DNA from: Malania oleifera
Lineage: Eukaryota; Streptophyta; Magnoliopsida; Santalales; Ximeniaceae
Direction of reading: 5' to 3'
DNA length: 64,000 nucleotides
NCBI RefSeq assembly: GCF_029873635.1
Contig: NC_080422.1
Span: 2,460,001 to 2,524,000, forward strand
The notes under the pieces were generated by a model. It had not been told where the DNA came from, did no database searches, and was given only the letters and a program-made list of their open reading frames with translations. Shown here piece by piece: positions 22,915 through 34,010 of the stretch (the stretch's first letter is position 1; the number at the start of each line of letters is the position of its first letter). The translations under genes and the position numbers were made by a program.

Positions 22915-24390
22915 GATTTGCAAATCATCACACACTTTTACGTGGGTCAATGGAGGAGGATTTATAGGAATTCACAATATGGTCCGTCCTCTATCTAAGG
23001 GTAATGATATGGTGCAATCGTCTCCCTTTTGTTGCATTAAGAGCCATCATTTTTTTGATAGTGAAGGCATTGTGTCAAGTCCAAATCAATATCTATGCTT
23101 GTGTGTGTGTGTGTGTGTCTATATATATATATGTATGAATGTATATATATATGCATGCATGTATATATATATGCATGCATGTATGTATAAAGTCCAATAA
23201 TCAATCAAAAAAATCTTTAGTATATTTAGTTGTCAATATATGTAAATTTTTATTAATTTGTTGATAAAAAATCACTATTGTAAGATTTTTTCATAAATGA
23301 TGTGACATCTAACTAGAGATTGATTTTAGAAATTCATATAGACACAAAAGGGTTTGACCAGAAAGTCGTTTCGGTCTAATACATTCTTGGGGTCAAATAA
23401 AGACAAAAGATATGTCACTCATGCGAACTACTACAAAATGGTGAAATCATTAGTGAAATAAGGATCAACGATGATTCTATCCTAAAGGAGAAGGATTTGT
23501 TGGTGCCGTACTAGGAGATCCGAAGGGTTTGTTGGTAGTTGAAGTTCCTACATAATTAAAAATAAAAATAAAAGAGAAAGAGGAGTCGGAAGAGTCAGCT
23601 TTCTTTGACGATTGAAGAGGAAATCAAGCAATTATACCATTCAGAATCAATTATCCTAAAGGATGAGGTGGAGTAGAAAGAGTCAGTTTTCTTTGACGAT
23701 CGAGGAGGAAATCGGGCAATTATACCATTTGGAATCAGCCTTCCATAGAGGGAAAGTCCGTTGCATGTAAAAGTAAAGAGGAAAGATCCCGGAGACTCTT
23801 ATCTCTTTCTATCAATGCACAAATGTCACATTATTAATTTCTAAAAACAAATTGTAATGTTTTTTTTTTTAAGGAATAGAATTTTTCTCATGCAAAATCA
23901 TTATCGAGGGTGGGCTTATCATGGGATGAGGAAGCATTTAATACTCCGAAACGTCCCATTTTCACACGCTGTCTGAGATTTATGATTGGCTTTTCATGAG
24001 CTGTAATGTTTAGACGACACCTAATAAATCAGGAGCATAGGATCCATGATGTTCTTATTATTTTCGAAACATCGATGTTGTCCAAATGGAATGGACACAT
24101 ATGGCCCTGGATGTCTCTAGACAGGCCTTGCACCAAATCTTAATAGAGATTCTCTTTGGATGATATACATACACCTGTTGTACTTGTGATATACAAAATA
24201 TTTAATGCTGAATATGACCTATGGTACGTCCTACATATGCACCTGCTTTGTACGTATATACAACCTCCCCTATATATATACTTACTAGCATGAAAGTTGC
24301 ATGCCAAATTTTATTATTATTATTATTATAACAAGCCGAATGGACTTTTAGACCATACTTCTTTACCCTCGAGATAAATTAAATGTGTCT
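22915..24390. other. Interval without gene; 88-bp tandem pair and GT repeat
   Basis: A (GT)n/(TATG)n microsatellite lies at 23099-23190. Two tandem units of 88 bp start at 23583 and 23671, each with GAGTCAG, TTCTTTGACGAT and CAATTATACCATT. Nothing else recognised. Confidence 0.7.
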
Positions 24391-24402
24391 CGGAATGAGT
24401 AA

Positions 24403-24621
24403 CTTTTTTTTTTTTTTTTGATAATTCAGAGACACTTGTCATTATCGTGTCATTTTGGATATTATGGTACGGTGCTAAATTCGAAATGTGAAAGCCGTTT
24501 GCCTATTGACACACTTCTCGTAATTCATCGGCATAATGCCTCAAGGGGGAATCGAACATGTAATCTTGAGGTCACCAAAGTCACAAGTCGTCCTTACTAC
24601 TTGAACTGATCCAACTGGACA
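24403..24621 (-). mobile_element. tRNA-derived SINE, minus strand, with target duplication
   Basis: The minus strand begins with a tRNA-like head (GTTGGATCAGTTCAAGTAGT, A-box-like) and a B-box-like GTTCGATTCCC, and ends in a poly-A tail (T run at 24404-24419 on plus). Flanks CGGAATGAGTAA (24391-24402) and CGAAATGAGTAA (24622-24633) form a 12-bp duplication with one mismatch. Related copies lie at 25446 and 50870. Confidence 0.85.
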
Positions 24622-24633
24622 CGAAATGAGTAA

Positions 24634-25445
24634 ATTTGAAAAATAAATGAGTGCAATTCATGTAACTCTTTTTGAATTTAGGGTAGTCGATATTAAATGC
24701 TAAATGGGTTTTTGTTACTATAAAAGAAGACTTTAAAGAGAAGGTATGCAAGACATCTCATCATAATTACACAATTTTAATGCTACTGTCATCGTCTCTA
24801 AGTTAAGCATTGAATAGATTCCTCTCATCCATGATCTCTTTGTTCTATTTTTAGGAAATCGAAATCGTGATTACACTCACCCAATGTTTGGACAGGTCTT
24901 GAATTTGGATAAGATCTAATATAAAATTATATTAGAATTTATTTAAATTCACCCAAATTTAAATTCAAAATCCTAAACTCATGCTCCCAAATGCAACGTT
25001 AATATCTCAAGATTTTTCAAGGAAAATCAAACTGAAATCTCTTATAGTTCTTCACCCACATCCTTAAATTTGGACTAAGAACTATTATCATTATTATTAT
25101 TTTTATTTTTATTATATAGGGTTTGGTAAGATCTCCGATAATTTGTACCATCTGGCTTATGGTGCATATATATATATATATATGAATTAAAAATGGTTGG
25201 ATAAATTTGTACCCAATTGGGTTGAGTGCATATGGGCATGTGGATGTACATATGAAAAGGTGACAGGCATTGTCACCTGATATTTTAGCCCGTCATTTTC
25301 TCACCGTATCTGAGCATTATATATTCTGCTTCTACATGAGATCCACCACCCACTAACACACACACACACACACATTTAAATGAAGTAATAACAATACAAA
25401 ATTAAGTGAGAATTCGATTTCATTCTTTCCCTTGTTTCATTTGGT
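24634..25445. other. AT-rich interval; possible small inverted-repeat element
   Basis: 24884-25002 has ends ATGTTTGGACAGG and CTCCCAAATGCAAC that are imperfect inverted copies, resembling a small MITE; no clear duplication. (AT)n at 25166-25184 and (CA)n at 25359-25373. No gene seen. Confidence 0.45.
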
Positions 25446-25655
25446 TTTTTTTTTTTTTTATAACTTGAGAACTCCAATCATCATCGCATTATTTTGGACA
25501 CTATGTTGCGGTACCAAATCTGAGGGATGAAAGTTATCCACCTATTGATGTACCCCTGATAATTCATCGAGGTAAACTCTTAAAGGAGAATTGAACCTGT
25601 GACCTTAGGATTACCAAAGTTACAAGTCGCTCCTACCACTTGAGCCTGGTTAGGC
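25446..25655 (-). mobile_element. tRNA-derived SINE, second copy
   Basis: Same organisation as the copy at 24403: poly-T at 25446-25459 (a tail on minus), a B-box-like GTTCAATTCTCC and the head complement ACCACTTGAGCCTGGTTAGG. No convincing target duplication found. Confidence 0.8.
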
Positions 25656-25875
25656 TTTCACTTAATTTATTATATTACTTTTAAAAGCACAAAGTCTTTT
25701 TCTTGGTAATCTATTGTGATAAGATCTGTAATGCGTATTTTACCTTTATTTTACCTTAATATTTAAGAGGTTTTCAATTTTAATTACAAATACATCCATC
25801 CTTTATTTCCCTTTCCTCTTCTTCGAACGATTGTTTTCCCAACCTTTTAATTTCTTATCATTTCCTTTTCTTTAT

Positions 25876-26157
25876 GGGTTTGTTTGGATCAAAAATTTTA
25901 TTTGGGAAAAGGAAAAGAAAGGGAAAAAAAAGGAGAAAAATCATTTTATATTATGTTTTCCTTCAATATGAAATACAACTAAAAATGACAATTTGAAAAT
26001 TTTAAAAATATTAAGTAAAATCAAAATTTCGTTCATGGAGATGATATATTTTTTCATTTTTTCTTTCTCAGTTTCATTGATAACCAAACATGAAAATATA
26101 AATTCCTTGATATTTCCTCTCCTTTTACTAATATTTTCCAAGTTCCAAACTGGACCT
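25876..26157 (+). repeat. MITE-like dispersed repeat
   Basis: Aligns with 46889-47194 (same strand) and 12793-13103 (opposite strand). Ends GGGTTTGTTTGGATC and GTTCCAAACTGGACC are imperfect inverted repeats. Interior AT-rich, non-coding. Confidence 0.65.
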
Positions 26158-26599
26158 AAATTCTTCTCTCAACCTTTGCATCTCTTCACATCTCATTTTT
26201 TTTGCCTTCTCCCTCCATTATATATACATGCCTAAATAATAGTCTAAGAAAAGGGTCTAATGCTCGCCATGAAAGCAGAACCCGAATATTTGAAGAGACA
26301 AAATTGGGCACTGCTATAAGTGGATTGTTGAAGAAAGGAGGTCGTGATGATAATTTCATCTACTTCAGTGACTATCACTCTCAAAAGGAAGTGGGTTCAA
26401 GAATAGGTCTCTTAGCATGTAGGATCTTAATTTTGAAGACTTATAAGAACCTATTAGTACCACTAACACTTAAACTTCAATAAGATGATCGTCATGCATA
26501 TGATGATGATGGTCATGATGCTTTAAAAAAGTACATGTTTTTAATTAGATGATAATGCAGAATGAGGATTTTAAGATATTTGAAGTCTCTCTCCCTTTC

Positions 26600-26641
<42 letters not shown>

Positions 26642-26869
26642 ATTTATGCCATGACACAATCTCAAACTTCAATAGAATTTATGTTCTCAAAACACGAAGT
26701 AACTATCTAAACACCATTATTTAACTAAATATTAGAAAATACTAATTTTTTCGAATGGTTCGTAACCATTCTCCTCTCGATCAAATGTAAAAACTTTCTT
26801 TAAGCCTATACAATCTCTTCTTTTGATCCCACTTAATGTGCAGTTGGAACTCACAAGTGAGAGGGAGAT
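26158..26869. other. Interval without supported gene
   Basis: A 93-codon open frame at 26202-26483 has no domain I recognise and no splice or neighbour support. (TA)n(TG)n microsatellite at 26601-26641. Confidence 0.5.
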
Positions 26870-27038
26870 TATTGAAAATTTTACTTATGAGTTTATTCCA
26901 CAATATTGAAAATTTTGAGTAAATGATGGGTGCTTATATACATGGTTGGCCGAAAATCTAATAGACTAAAACTTTTGGGTCAAGTTGGTGTTCACTAATG
27001 TGTATCAAGCCTACCAATGGACTCCTCCAGTGCTAACA
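26870..27038 (+). repeat. TRIM-like LTR, isolated copy
   Basis: 169 bp, from TATTGAAAATTTTAC (a decayed TGTTGAGAATTTCAC) to GTGCTAACA, preceded by a purine tract GAGAGGGAGAT. The same sequence forms the LTR at 50119-50284 and the partial one at 47858. Confidence 0.7.
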
Positions 27039-29857
27039 AAAATTACATTGCGTCCTGATTTATACCATATCGTGGGGTTGAACCCCCCCCCCCCCCTCTC
27101 TCACCTTTTTTCTCCAACACACCCCTTCTTAATTTAAGTATATAGAGAGGTCTCGCTTACAAAGAACCCAAGGACCCATTTATAATAGCGCTCATAACGT
27201 GAATAATATTTACCATGGTAAAATTATGAGATGAAGAAGGTAGGGAATGAAAAAAATAAAATAAAAAAATACAAGCAATGAGATGTTATCCTCATTTCTA
27301 ATTAAAATTGTATTTTTGTTAATTATGGCAAACATCTTGATGGTTCATGGAAATTAGAAATTAAAGCTGAGAGAGATAGATAGGGACGTGATTTAACGTC
27401 TTTTAAGGTGAAGGCAATGATTAATTAATTAATTAATTAATTATCGCATTTTCTTAAGGAATCTTATCAGAATTTAATGGTCCCAAGGGGAAATTTTAAT
27501 TTAAAAAAGCTTAGCACCCAATGAAGGAAAGCCAAGTGTGACCCAAACCAGAGAACCAAATTAAATATTTAACAGTTGCAAAAGCTAATGGCAGGGTCGA
27601 ACAAATGGAGTTAATAATTGATGTTATCAATTCTTGATTATTAGAAGATTTGCCCACAATACACTTAATCATTTTTTTATTAATTATAAATGATGCCCAC
27701 TTAAGCATATTCTGTCAAAAAGAAATTGGAATGGGGAGGGAAAAAAACCAATCCCGCGAACTTTGGGATTTTTCTTTAATTTTTTAAACTTAAAATGGCT
27801 AATGATCGAATTTCTTTCTATGGGCATATGTGAGTAGTCATGATTTTGGTAGGCACCAAAATGGAAAATAGGAATAGTGTTGGATATGATTTCTTTCCCA
27901 AATCAACATGGCTTTCATCTCCTTTATCTTTTTAAAATTAAATTTTGCTAATGATGATTCTTATTTGCTTCGTGTTGAGGCTGTCTTTTTCCTCCTCGCA
28001 AGTGATTATAGTCTCCAATAAAAATATACGCAGGTAAAAAAACGAGGGGTGAATAGACTCAACGGTGCTCAGCGAAAGCAAAGTTATGTTGTTAGTGGCA
28101 TTCTTAAAACTATGAAAGTGATTTCTTATCGTGTTTTCTATTGGTAAAATTAGGGTTGATGAGTTTTTATCTGGGTGTTTTAAATTGATTTCTATTTTGG
28201 TTGTGGTGGGTTGTGACGTGGAGAACTTTTTTATTATTAATAATTTATGTAGATTTGATACAATTTCAATGGGGTATCGTTCACTTTAACTTTTCTTAGA
28301 TTTTATAATTTTGTCCAGTAAAATGCATATTAAAAAGTTAAAATTGGTACTATTCTTCTAAGAATAATAAGAGATGTTTTTCTTACTTATGTCACCAGGT
28401 GTTAGCTAACCGACCAAGAGTGTTTCCATAAGCAAGGGGACAAGTCAGTTAGCCAGGAATGTCATGTGTTAAGTACATGAGAAGGCATGCCTCTTTAAGA
28501 GAGAAAGAAAGTTTGATTTGGTAGGTGTTGACAGTAAAAAACTTGTAAGGAACAATTTCGTAACATGGGATTTGGAACACATTAGTTATAGGATATCATT
28601 GGATCCATACAATTGAGAGATATGATATAGTGTGAGTCCCAAGAATGTTAGTCTCGTAGCATTTTGGTGAGTTCAAATATTAGTATAATATCTTTTAATT
28701 GATTTGTTCCAAATTCTATATACAAAAATTATTCTTTACGAGTCTTTCTCACTGTTGACCATGTGACATCATTGCTTATCCCTCTAACCTCTTCATCATT
28801 GCTTATCGCCTTTTAACTTTATCATCATCGTATCTCTTTAGATCAACCAGACCCCTTTTCTCCATGTGCCCTTTCCATCCTCATACGCATATACATACAC
28901 ATATTTCCTTCATCTTACTTTCTTAACCATCTCCAAAACAGAACTTGAGACGAATTAAGGAGATCCGGAGTCTTAGATATGAACATTTTCTTTCAATTTC
29001 AACGATGTATTCATGTTCTCTCTTGAGTATGTAATTATTTAATAGTTGTGGATATGATTTCTTTCCCAAATCATTGTGGTTTTCAACTACTTTGTTTTTA
29101 AAAATAAACTTGCTAATGATGATTTCTTATTTTCTTGGTATTGGGGCTGCCTTCTTCCTCCTCTTCCTTCTCTTCTTATTGGACAAGTGATGACATCTCC
29201 AATAAAATATATATAGGTGAAAGAAGAGGGGGAAAAGTATCAATGGTGCTCTATGAAAGTAAAGTTCTACTATTAATGATATTCTTATAACTATGCAAGT
29301 GATTTCTTGTCGTGTTTGTTGTTGGTAAAGTTAGGATTGGTGAGTTTTTGTGCGTGTTTTAAATTAAATTGTATTTTGTTTATGCTGAACTGGAAGAAGA
29401 GGAGAATTTTTTTTATTAATATTTGTGTAGATTTGATACAATTTGGATGAGGCATTACTCACTTAAACTTTTCTTAGATTTTTTAAAAGGTTAAAATGAT
29501 ATCGTTTAAGTGACCAATTAAGTGTGTTTCCATAAGTGAGGAGACAAGGTAGAGAGTTGGGCATTTCATGTGTTGAGCATATGACAAGGTGTGCCTTTTT
29601 AGGAGAGTGAACAAGTTAGGTTTGGTGGATGCTAACAGGGAAACACTTGCCGAAAACAATTCCTTCACGTAAAATTTGTAATACCCCAATTATAGTATAG
29701 AAACCCAATTTTTTTTTTAGGTCATTATTTAGAGAAATTATCTTTGTCAATTATTTTACTTTTATTTTACCAAAAAATTGAGTTTCGGGTCTTAGGGGGG
29801 GTCAATGACTATTCCTACTCTCTATCGTTTCCAGTGTCATCTAAGATCTTTCCTAGC
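27039..29857. repeat. Gene-free interval with a local direct duplication of about 0.65 kb
   Basis: Segment 27877-28560 is repeated with divergence at 29044-29690; both contain GGATATGATTTCTTTCCCAA, GATTTGATACAATTT and GTGTTTCCATAAG. The spacer 28750-29040 is partly repeated at about 34230-34500 (shared GCGAATTAAGGAGAT-like and ATTCAATGATGTATTCATG). A C run lies at about 27079-27096. No open frame of note. Confidence 0.75.
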
Positions 29858-29865
29858 GTCTTAGG

Positions 29866-30251
29866 TAGGGGTGAGTATAATTCGGTTAAAATTGAATTAA
29901 ATAAGTAAATTCGGTTGGTTCGATTCAGTTAAAAATTTATTCGGTTTGATTTTTATTTTTGTTGAATTTCAATTTTCAATTTTCGATTTGGTTTTTGGGT
30001 TCGGTTAATTCGATTAATTAAATTAAAGTATAAATTAATAATAAATAATTATATATATATTATATATACTAAAATTTTATTTATTTTTAATATATTATTT
30101 ATATTTATATATGTTAAAAATTTCGATTCGGTCGGTTTTAAGTTCGGTTAAATATGGAATTTCGATTCGTTCGGTTAATGATATTTTTTAACTAAAATTT
30201 TTCGATTTATTTGGTTAATTAATCAAATTCACTGACGAAATGCTCACCCTA
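29866..30251. mobile_element. hAT-type MITE with 8-bp duplication GTCTTAGG
   Basis: 386 bp, from TAGGGGTGAGTATAATTCGG to GCTCACCCTA. Terminal sequences are inverted repeats, and GTCTTAGG occurs exactly at both flanks (29858-29865, 30252-30259). The 8-bp duplication and GGGTGAG terminus fit hAT. The interior is AT-rich with repeated TTCGGTT words and no transposase. Confidence 0.9.
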
Positions 30252-30524
30252 GTCTTAGGGGTCTTAGATGGGTGGCCCCCTCTCTACCTCATCCTCCCCT
30301 CACATCAGTAAAAGAAATAATAAAAAAGAACTTCAATAAGTAGTTTCTTACATTCATGCGCACACGCATGGTAAAAATTACAAAAAAAAAAAAGAAGAAG
30401 CAAAATACATAAAATTCATGAAATCTCATGTCTTTATCCTCATGCTATCATCACCTACACATAGAATGCTATCATCGCCTACACATAGAAGGGAGAGTAA
30501 CGTTATAGATTGGATCATGATCAA

Positions 30525-30762
30525 AACCCAATTTTGGGACCTGTGCTCTAATTAAGGCCCAATATAAGTCTATGCTTTGATTGAAGCCCAAAATTTTGGG
30601 GCCTAGTTGAGGCCCAATATGAGCCTATGCTTTAATTAAAGCCCAATTGAGACCTAATATGGGCCTATGCTTGGATTGAAACCCAAAATTTTGGAACCTG
30701 TGTCCTAATTGAGGCCCAATATGGGTCTATTCTTTGATTAAAACCCAATTTTGGGGCTTATG
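30525..30762 (+). repeat. Minisatellite-like array, about four units of 55-70 bp
   Basis: Imperfect units built from GGCCCAATATGGGCCTATGC, TTTGATTGAAGCCCAA and AATTTTGGGRCCT. Non-coding. Confidence 0.75.
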
Positions 30763-30985
30763 TGGTGACCAGAGGCCCGTTTGGGCTCATTTTTAGTTTA
30801 TTAAGCCTTCAAAACCTGTCCAAGTCCAACCCATTAATTTTCTCACATACATCGCCCATCACACGTAGGCTCGTTCCTACATTCACTGCAGCCTCTCTTT
30901 ATTTGGGCAAGAACAAAAGGGGCAAAGGGGCCCCAAAAAAAATATTCCAAAGAATTTGCCACTTGGCAACATGGTCTTAAATCAT

Positions 30986-32682
30986 GAGTTTTTTCCCCCA
31001 TTTGTCCTTTTTTAAAAATATATATTTAATAATACCTCTCGGGAAAATAATTCCCGGCATAACCCTAACATAATCTCGCTACTTGGAGTAACGAGATTTA
31101 AACAAATCTCGCTATTTGAACTAGCGAGATTTAAGTCACGTGTCATTTTGGGAATTTTTTTTTCAAAAAATATTTTTTAATATATATATATTTTAAAAAA
31201 ATGATAAATCAGAAAATAAATTCTCCTGCATAATAAATAGGGAAATAAATTCTTTTAATATATATATTTTTAAAAAATGATAAATCAGGAAATGAATCTT
31301 CTGCGTAATAAATCGGAAAATAATACAATATTTAATTTTTTCTCTTATTACTTTTGAAACAATAAATTTTTGAAAAAAAAAATTCCTATTTAATTATATC
31401 TATTTTTTCTATTTAATATATTATTGAAATTTTTTTTTTTACTTAAAAGTATTGTTTTGTTCACTAGATTTAAATATAGAAAATGTATACAAGATACCCA
31501 TTTCTCTATTTGGTTCATAACAAAAATAAAATTTCTACGTAAGATTTTCATGAGTTGCATGAAATTAAAATTTTCATATTTTGTAATCATTGTCACATGT
31601 GAGCATAAAGATAAGAGTGTCACATTTTTTTAAATTTTATATTCCTCAAAATATAAAAATTGTCATCATATATGACTTTCTAATCACCAGTTAGATGTAA
31701 AAATAAATATCATGAAGACTTTAAAAAAAATTAATGGTCTATTTAGTTATGGAAAATATTTTTAATATTTATTTTTAGTTTAAAAAAATATTTAAAAAAT
31801 AGCTAATTTTTCATTTTTTAGAAATTTTTTCTAAAATAAATTAACAGTATAAAAAATTTGACACTATTTTCTTGTAGAAATAGTTCTTTTTTATTTTTTT
31901 ATTTTTTAAATAATTAAAAATGACATTCTTTATTTTTTTAAATTCATATAGAAAAGGTAACAAATATTTTTTACCATTTTTAAAATTTCTAACTCTTATT
32001 TTGTTAAAATTCCCCGATTTATCATTTTTTTAAAAAATATATTAAAAGAATTTATTGCATAATAAATTTAAAAATTGAATTTTATTTAAATTATCAATTT
32101 TAATTGTACCTGAAATTAATATATATATATATGTATATATATTGACACAACAAAAAAAATTACTTTAATATTTACTTCAATACCATATTTTTTTGTGATT
32201 AACTGCTTCTTCATTGTGCAAAAATGAATATAAAAAAAATAAATATGATACCATACTTTAAATTTTACTTATTGAGATTAATTAGGTGGTATGGCATCAC
32301 TTGAGATGTTCCAAAAGACCCATACATATTAAAATTATGAGTAAGAAAAAATAAAAAAATAAAAAAATTAGGGGATATTTTAATTCAATTAAATTATCAA
32401 TTTTTGGGATTTTTAAAAAAAAAAAAATTAAAGAACCAAAGCAATGCATACAAGGTAAGAATTACAAATAATTATATGAATATTTTAGAAAATTTTAAAA
32501 TAGTGTAATATATATATATATATATATATAGTACATAATAATTTTATAAATGATTTTGTATTTTAAAATTTGAATAAATCTTCATAACTTTTTATTATTA
32601 TTTCTTAAAATAATAAATATAAAAAGGGGAGAGACGCAAATGTTTTCTTAAAATAAATATTAAAGTATTTTTTTTGTTGTGT

Positions 32683-32726
<44 letters not shown>

Positions 32727-33144
32727 TTAAGCTACAATTAAAATTGGTAATTTACATAAAGTTCAAATTTCAAATTTATTATGCAATAAATTCTTTTAAT
32801 ATATATATTTTTAAAATGATAAATCGGGAAATAAATTTATCATTTATTATTATTATAATAATAAATTGATTTATTACGTATAAGAATTTATTTCCCTATT
32901 TATCATTTAAAAAAAAAATATATTAAGAGAATTTATTTCCCAATTTATTACGCAGAATAATTTATTTTTCGATTTATCATTTTTTTTAAATATATTAACT
33001 AATATTTTTTTATGGAAATGCACGTGGCAAATCTCGCTATTTCAAGTAGCGAGATTACGTCAAAATTATTACGGAAAATATTTTTTCAGAAAAGGTATTC
33101 TTTAATATATTTTTAAGAAAAAGGGATAAAACCGGAAAAAACTC
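30986..33144. mobile_element. Non-autonomous foldback element, Mutator-like, 10-bp duplication
   Basis: Terminal inverted repeats start GAGTTTTTTCC / GGAAAAAACTC and continue about 150 bp each side. CTTAAATCAT is duplicated exactly at 30976-30985 and 33145-33154. Further in, 32019-32165 is the inverted copy of 32650-32830, so arms of several hundred bp face each other around a loop of about 0.5 kb. The left arm looks longer because of extra sequence at about 31330-32000. Long inverted ends with a 9-11 bp duplication fit a TIR Mutator-like element; no transposase frame is present. Confidence 0.87.
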
Positions 33145-33154
33145 CTTAAATCAT

Positions 33155-34010
33155 GGTAGCCGGTGTAACAGGAAACGGGAGTAGCAGATGTTACATAACG
33201 GGAAGCAAGTTTACTAGTCGTGAATTTTGTCCAAGTAGGCCTTCTTAGAAAGAGTTTTAGTGTATTTTGAATCCTTTAACTCAACTAAGTTCTTTGGTAA
33301 GGAGCAAGAAATTTACATTTGTTCTAAAACTATCATTGACAAAAAATTTATGTGTGTGCGTATTTGTGCTTTCTCATTATTCTTATGCGTGATAAATTTT
33401 TGTATGTGATAAATTAATTAATAAAACAAAATAATGAATCTATTAGAATAAAATATTTTCCTAACAAGTTAGTATTTTGTATTAATTAATGCATCTCATG
33501 AGAGTATTTTAAAATATATATAAATAAAATTTTGCATTGTTATCATCCTCAATTATAATCTTTTCCCCCCTCTCGTCACATGGTATATTGAGAATGATTT
33601 ATGAAAAGGAGGGGGAAACAAAAGCGAAACGAAAAAAGTAAAAAATAAAATAATTTCTTTTAGTATAACAATCATGTAGCAGTTATGTAACAGCCATAAC
33701 GGTTTTTACGTAATGGTCTTTTTCTTCCGTCACATATTTGATATGTATGATAAGGGGTAATGGTCATTCCTCTCAAAGCTTTATTGTCATTTAAAATTTA
33801 TTTGTTTATTACTATTATGTATTTGGGTTGTGGACAAGTTATCATCATAAAATATTTCAAAAATGAAATGTGCGTTAATTAAATATATCAAATTGAGGAA
33901 AAAAAAATCTATCTTTACACTAAAATTTAATTTTTTTTAAACAAAAATTTAAGATAATTATGAATACATAAAAAATATTTTTTCATGTGCAACGCACATG
34001 CACCAACTAG
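33155..34010 (+). mobile_element. Helitron 3' terminus (left end not located)
   Basis: The stem CATGTGC (33984-33990) and GCACATG (33994-34000) with loop AAC is followed by CACCAA and CTAG at 34007-34010, with T next. This is the Helitron 3' signature: a hairpin about 6-12 bp before CTRR, inserted at A/T. I could not find the TC 5' end, so the start given is only the end of the preceding element. No gene seen in the interval. Confidence 0.65.

Noticed and set aside
24541..24621. tRNA gene on the minus strand
   Set aside because: The A/B-box-like region lacks a foldable cloverleaf and is followed by a SINE body, an A tail and a target duplication.
26202..26483. 93-codon open frame as a small host gene
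   Set aside because: No domain, promoter or splice support; isolated in repeat-rich sequence. Left as unsupported rather than annotated as CDS.
32505..32722. (AT)n runs as possible scaffold or replication signals
   Set aside because: Simple repeats in the loop and inner arm of the foldback element; no further evidence.
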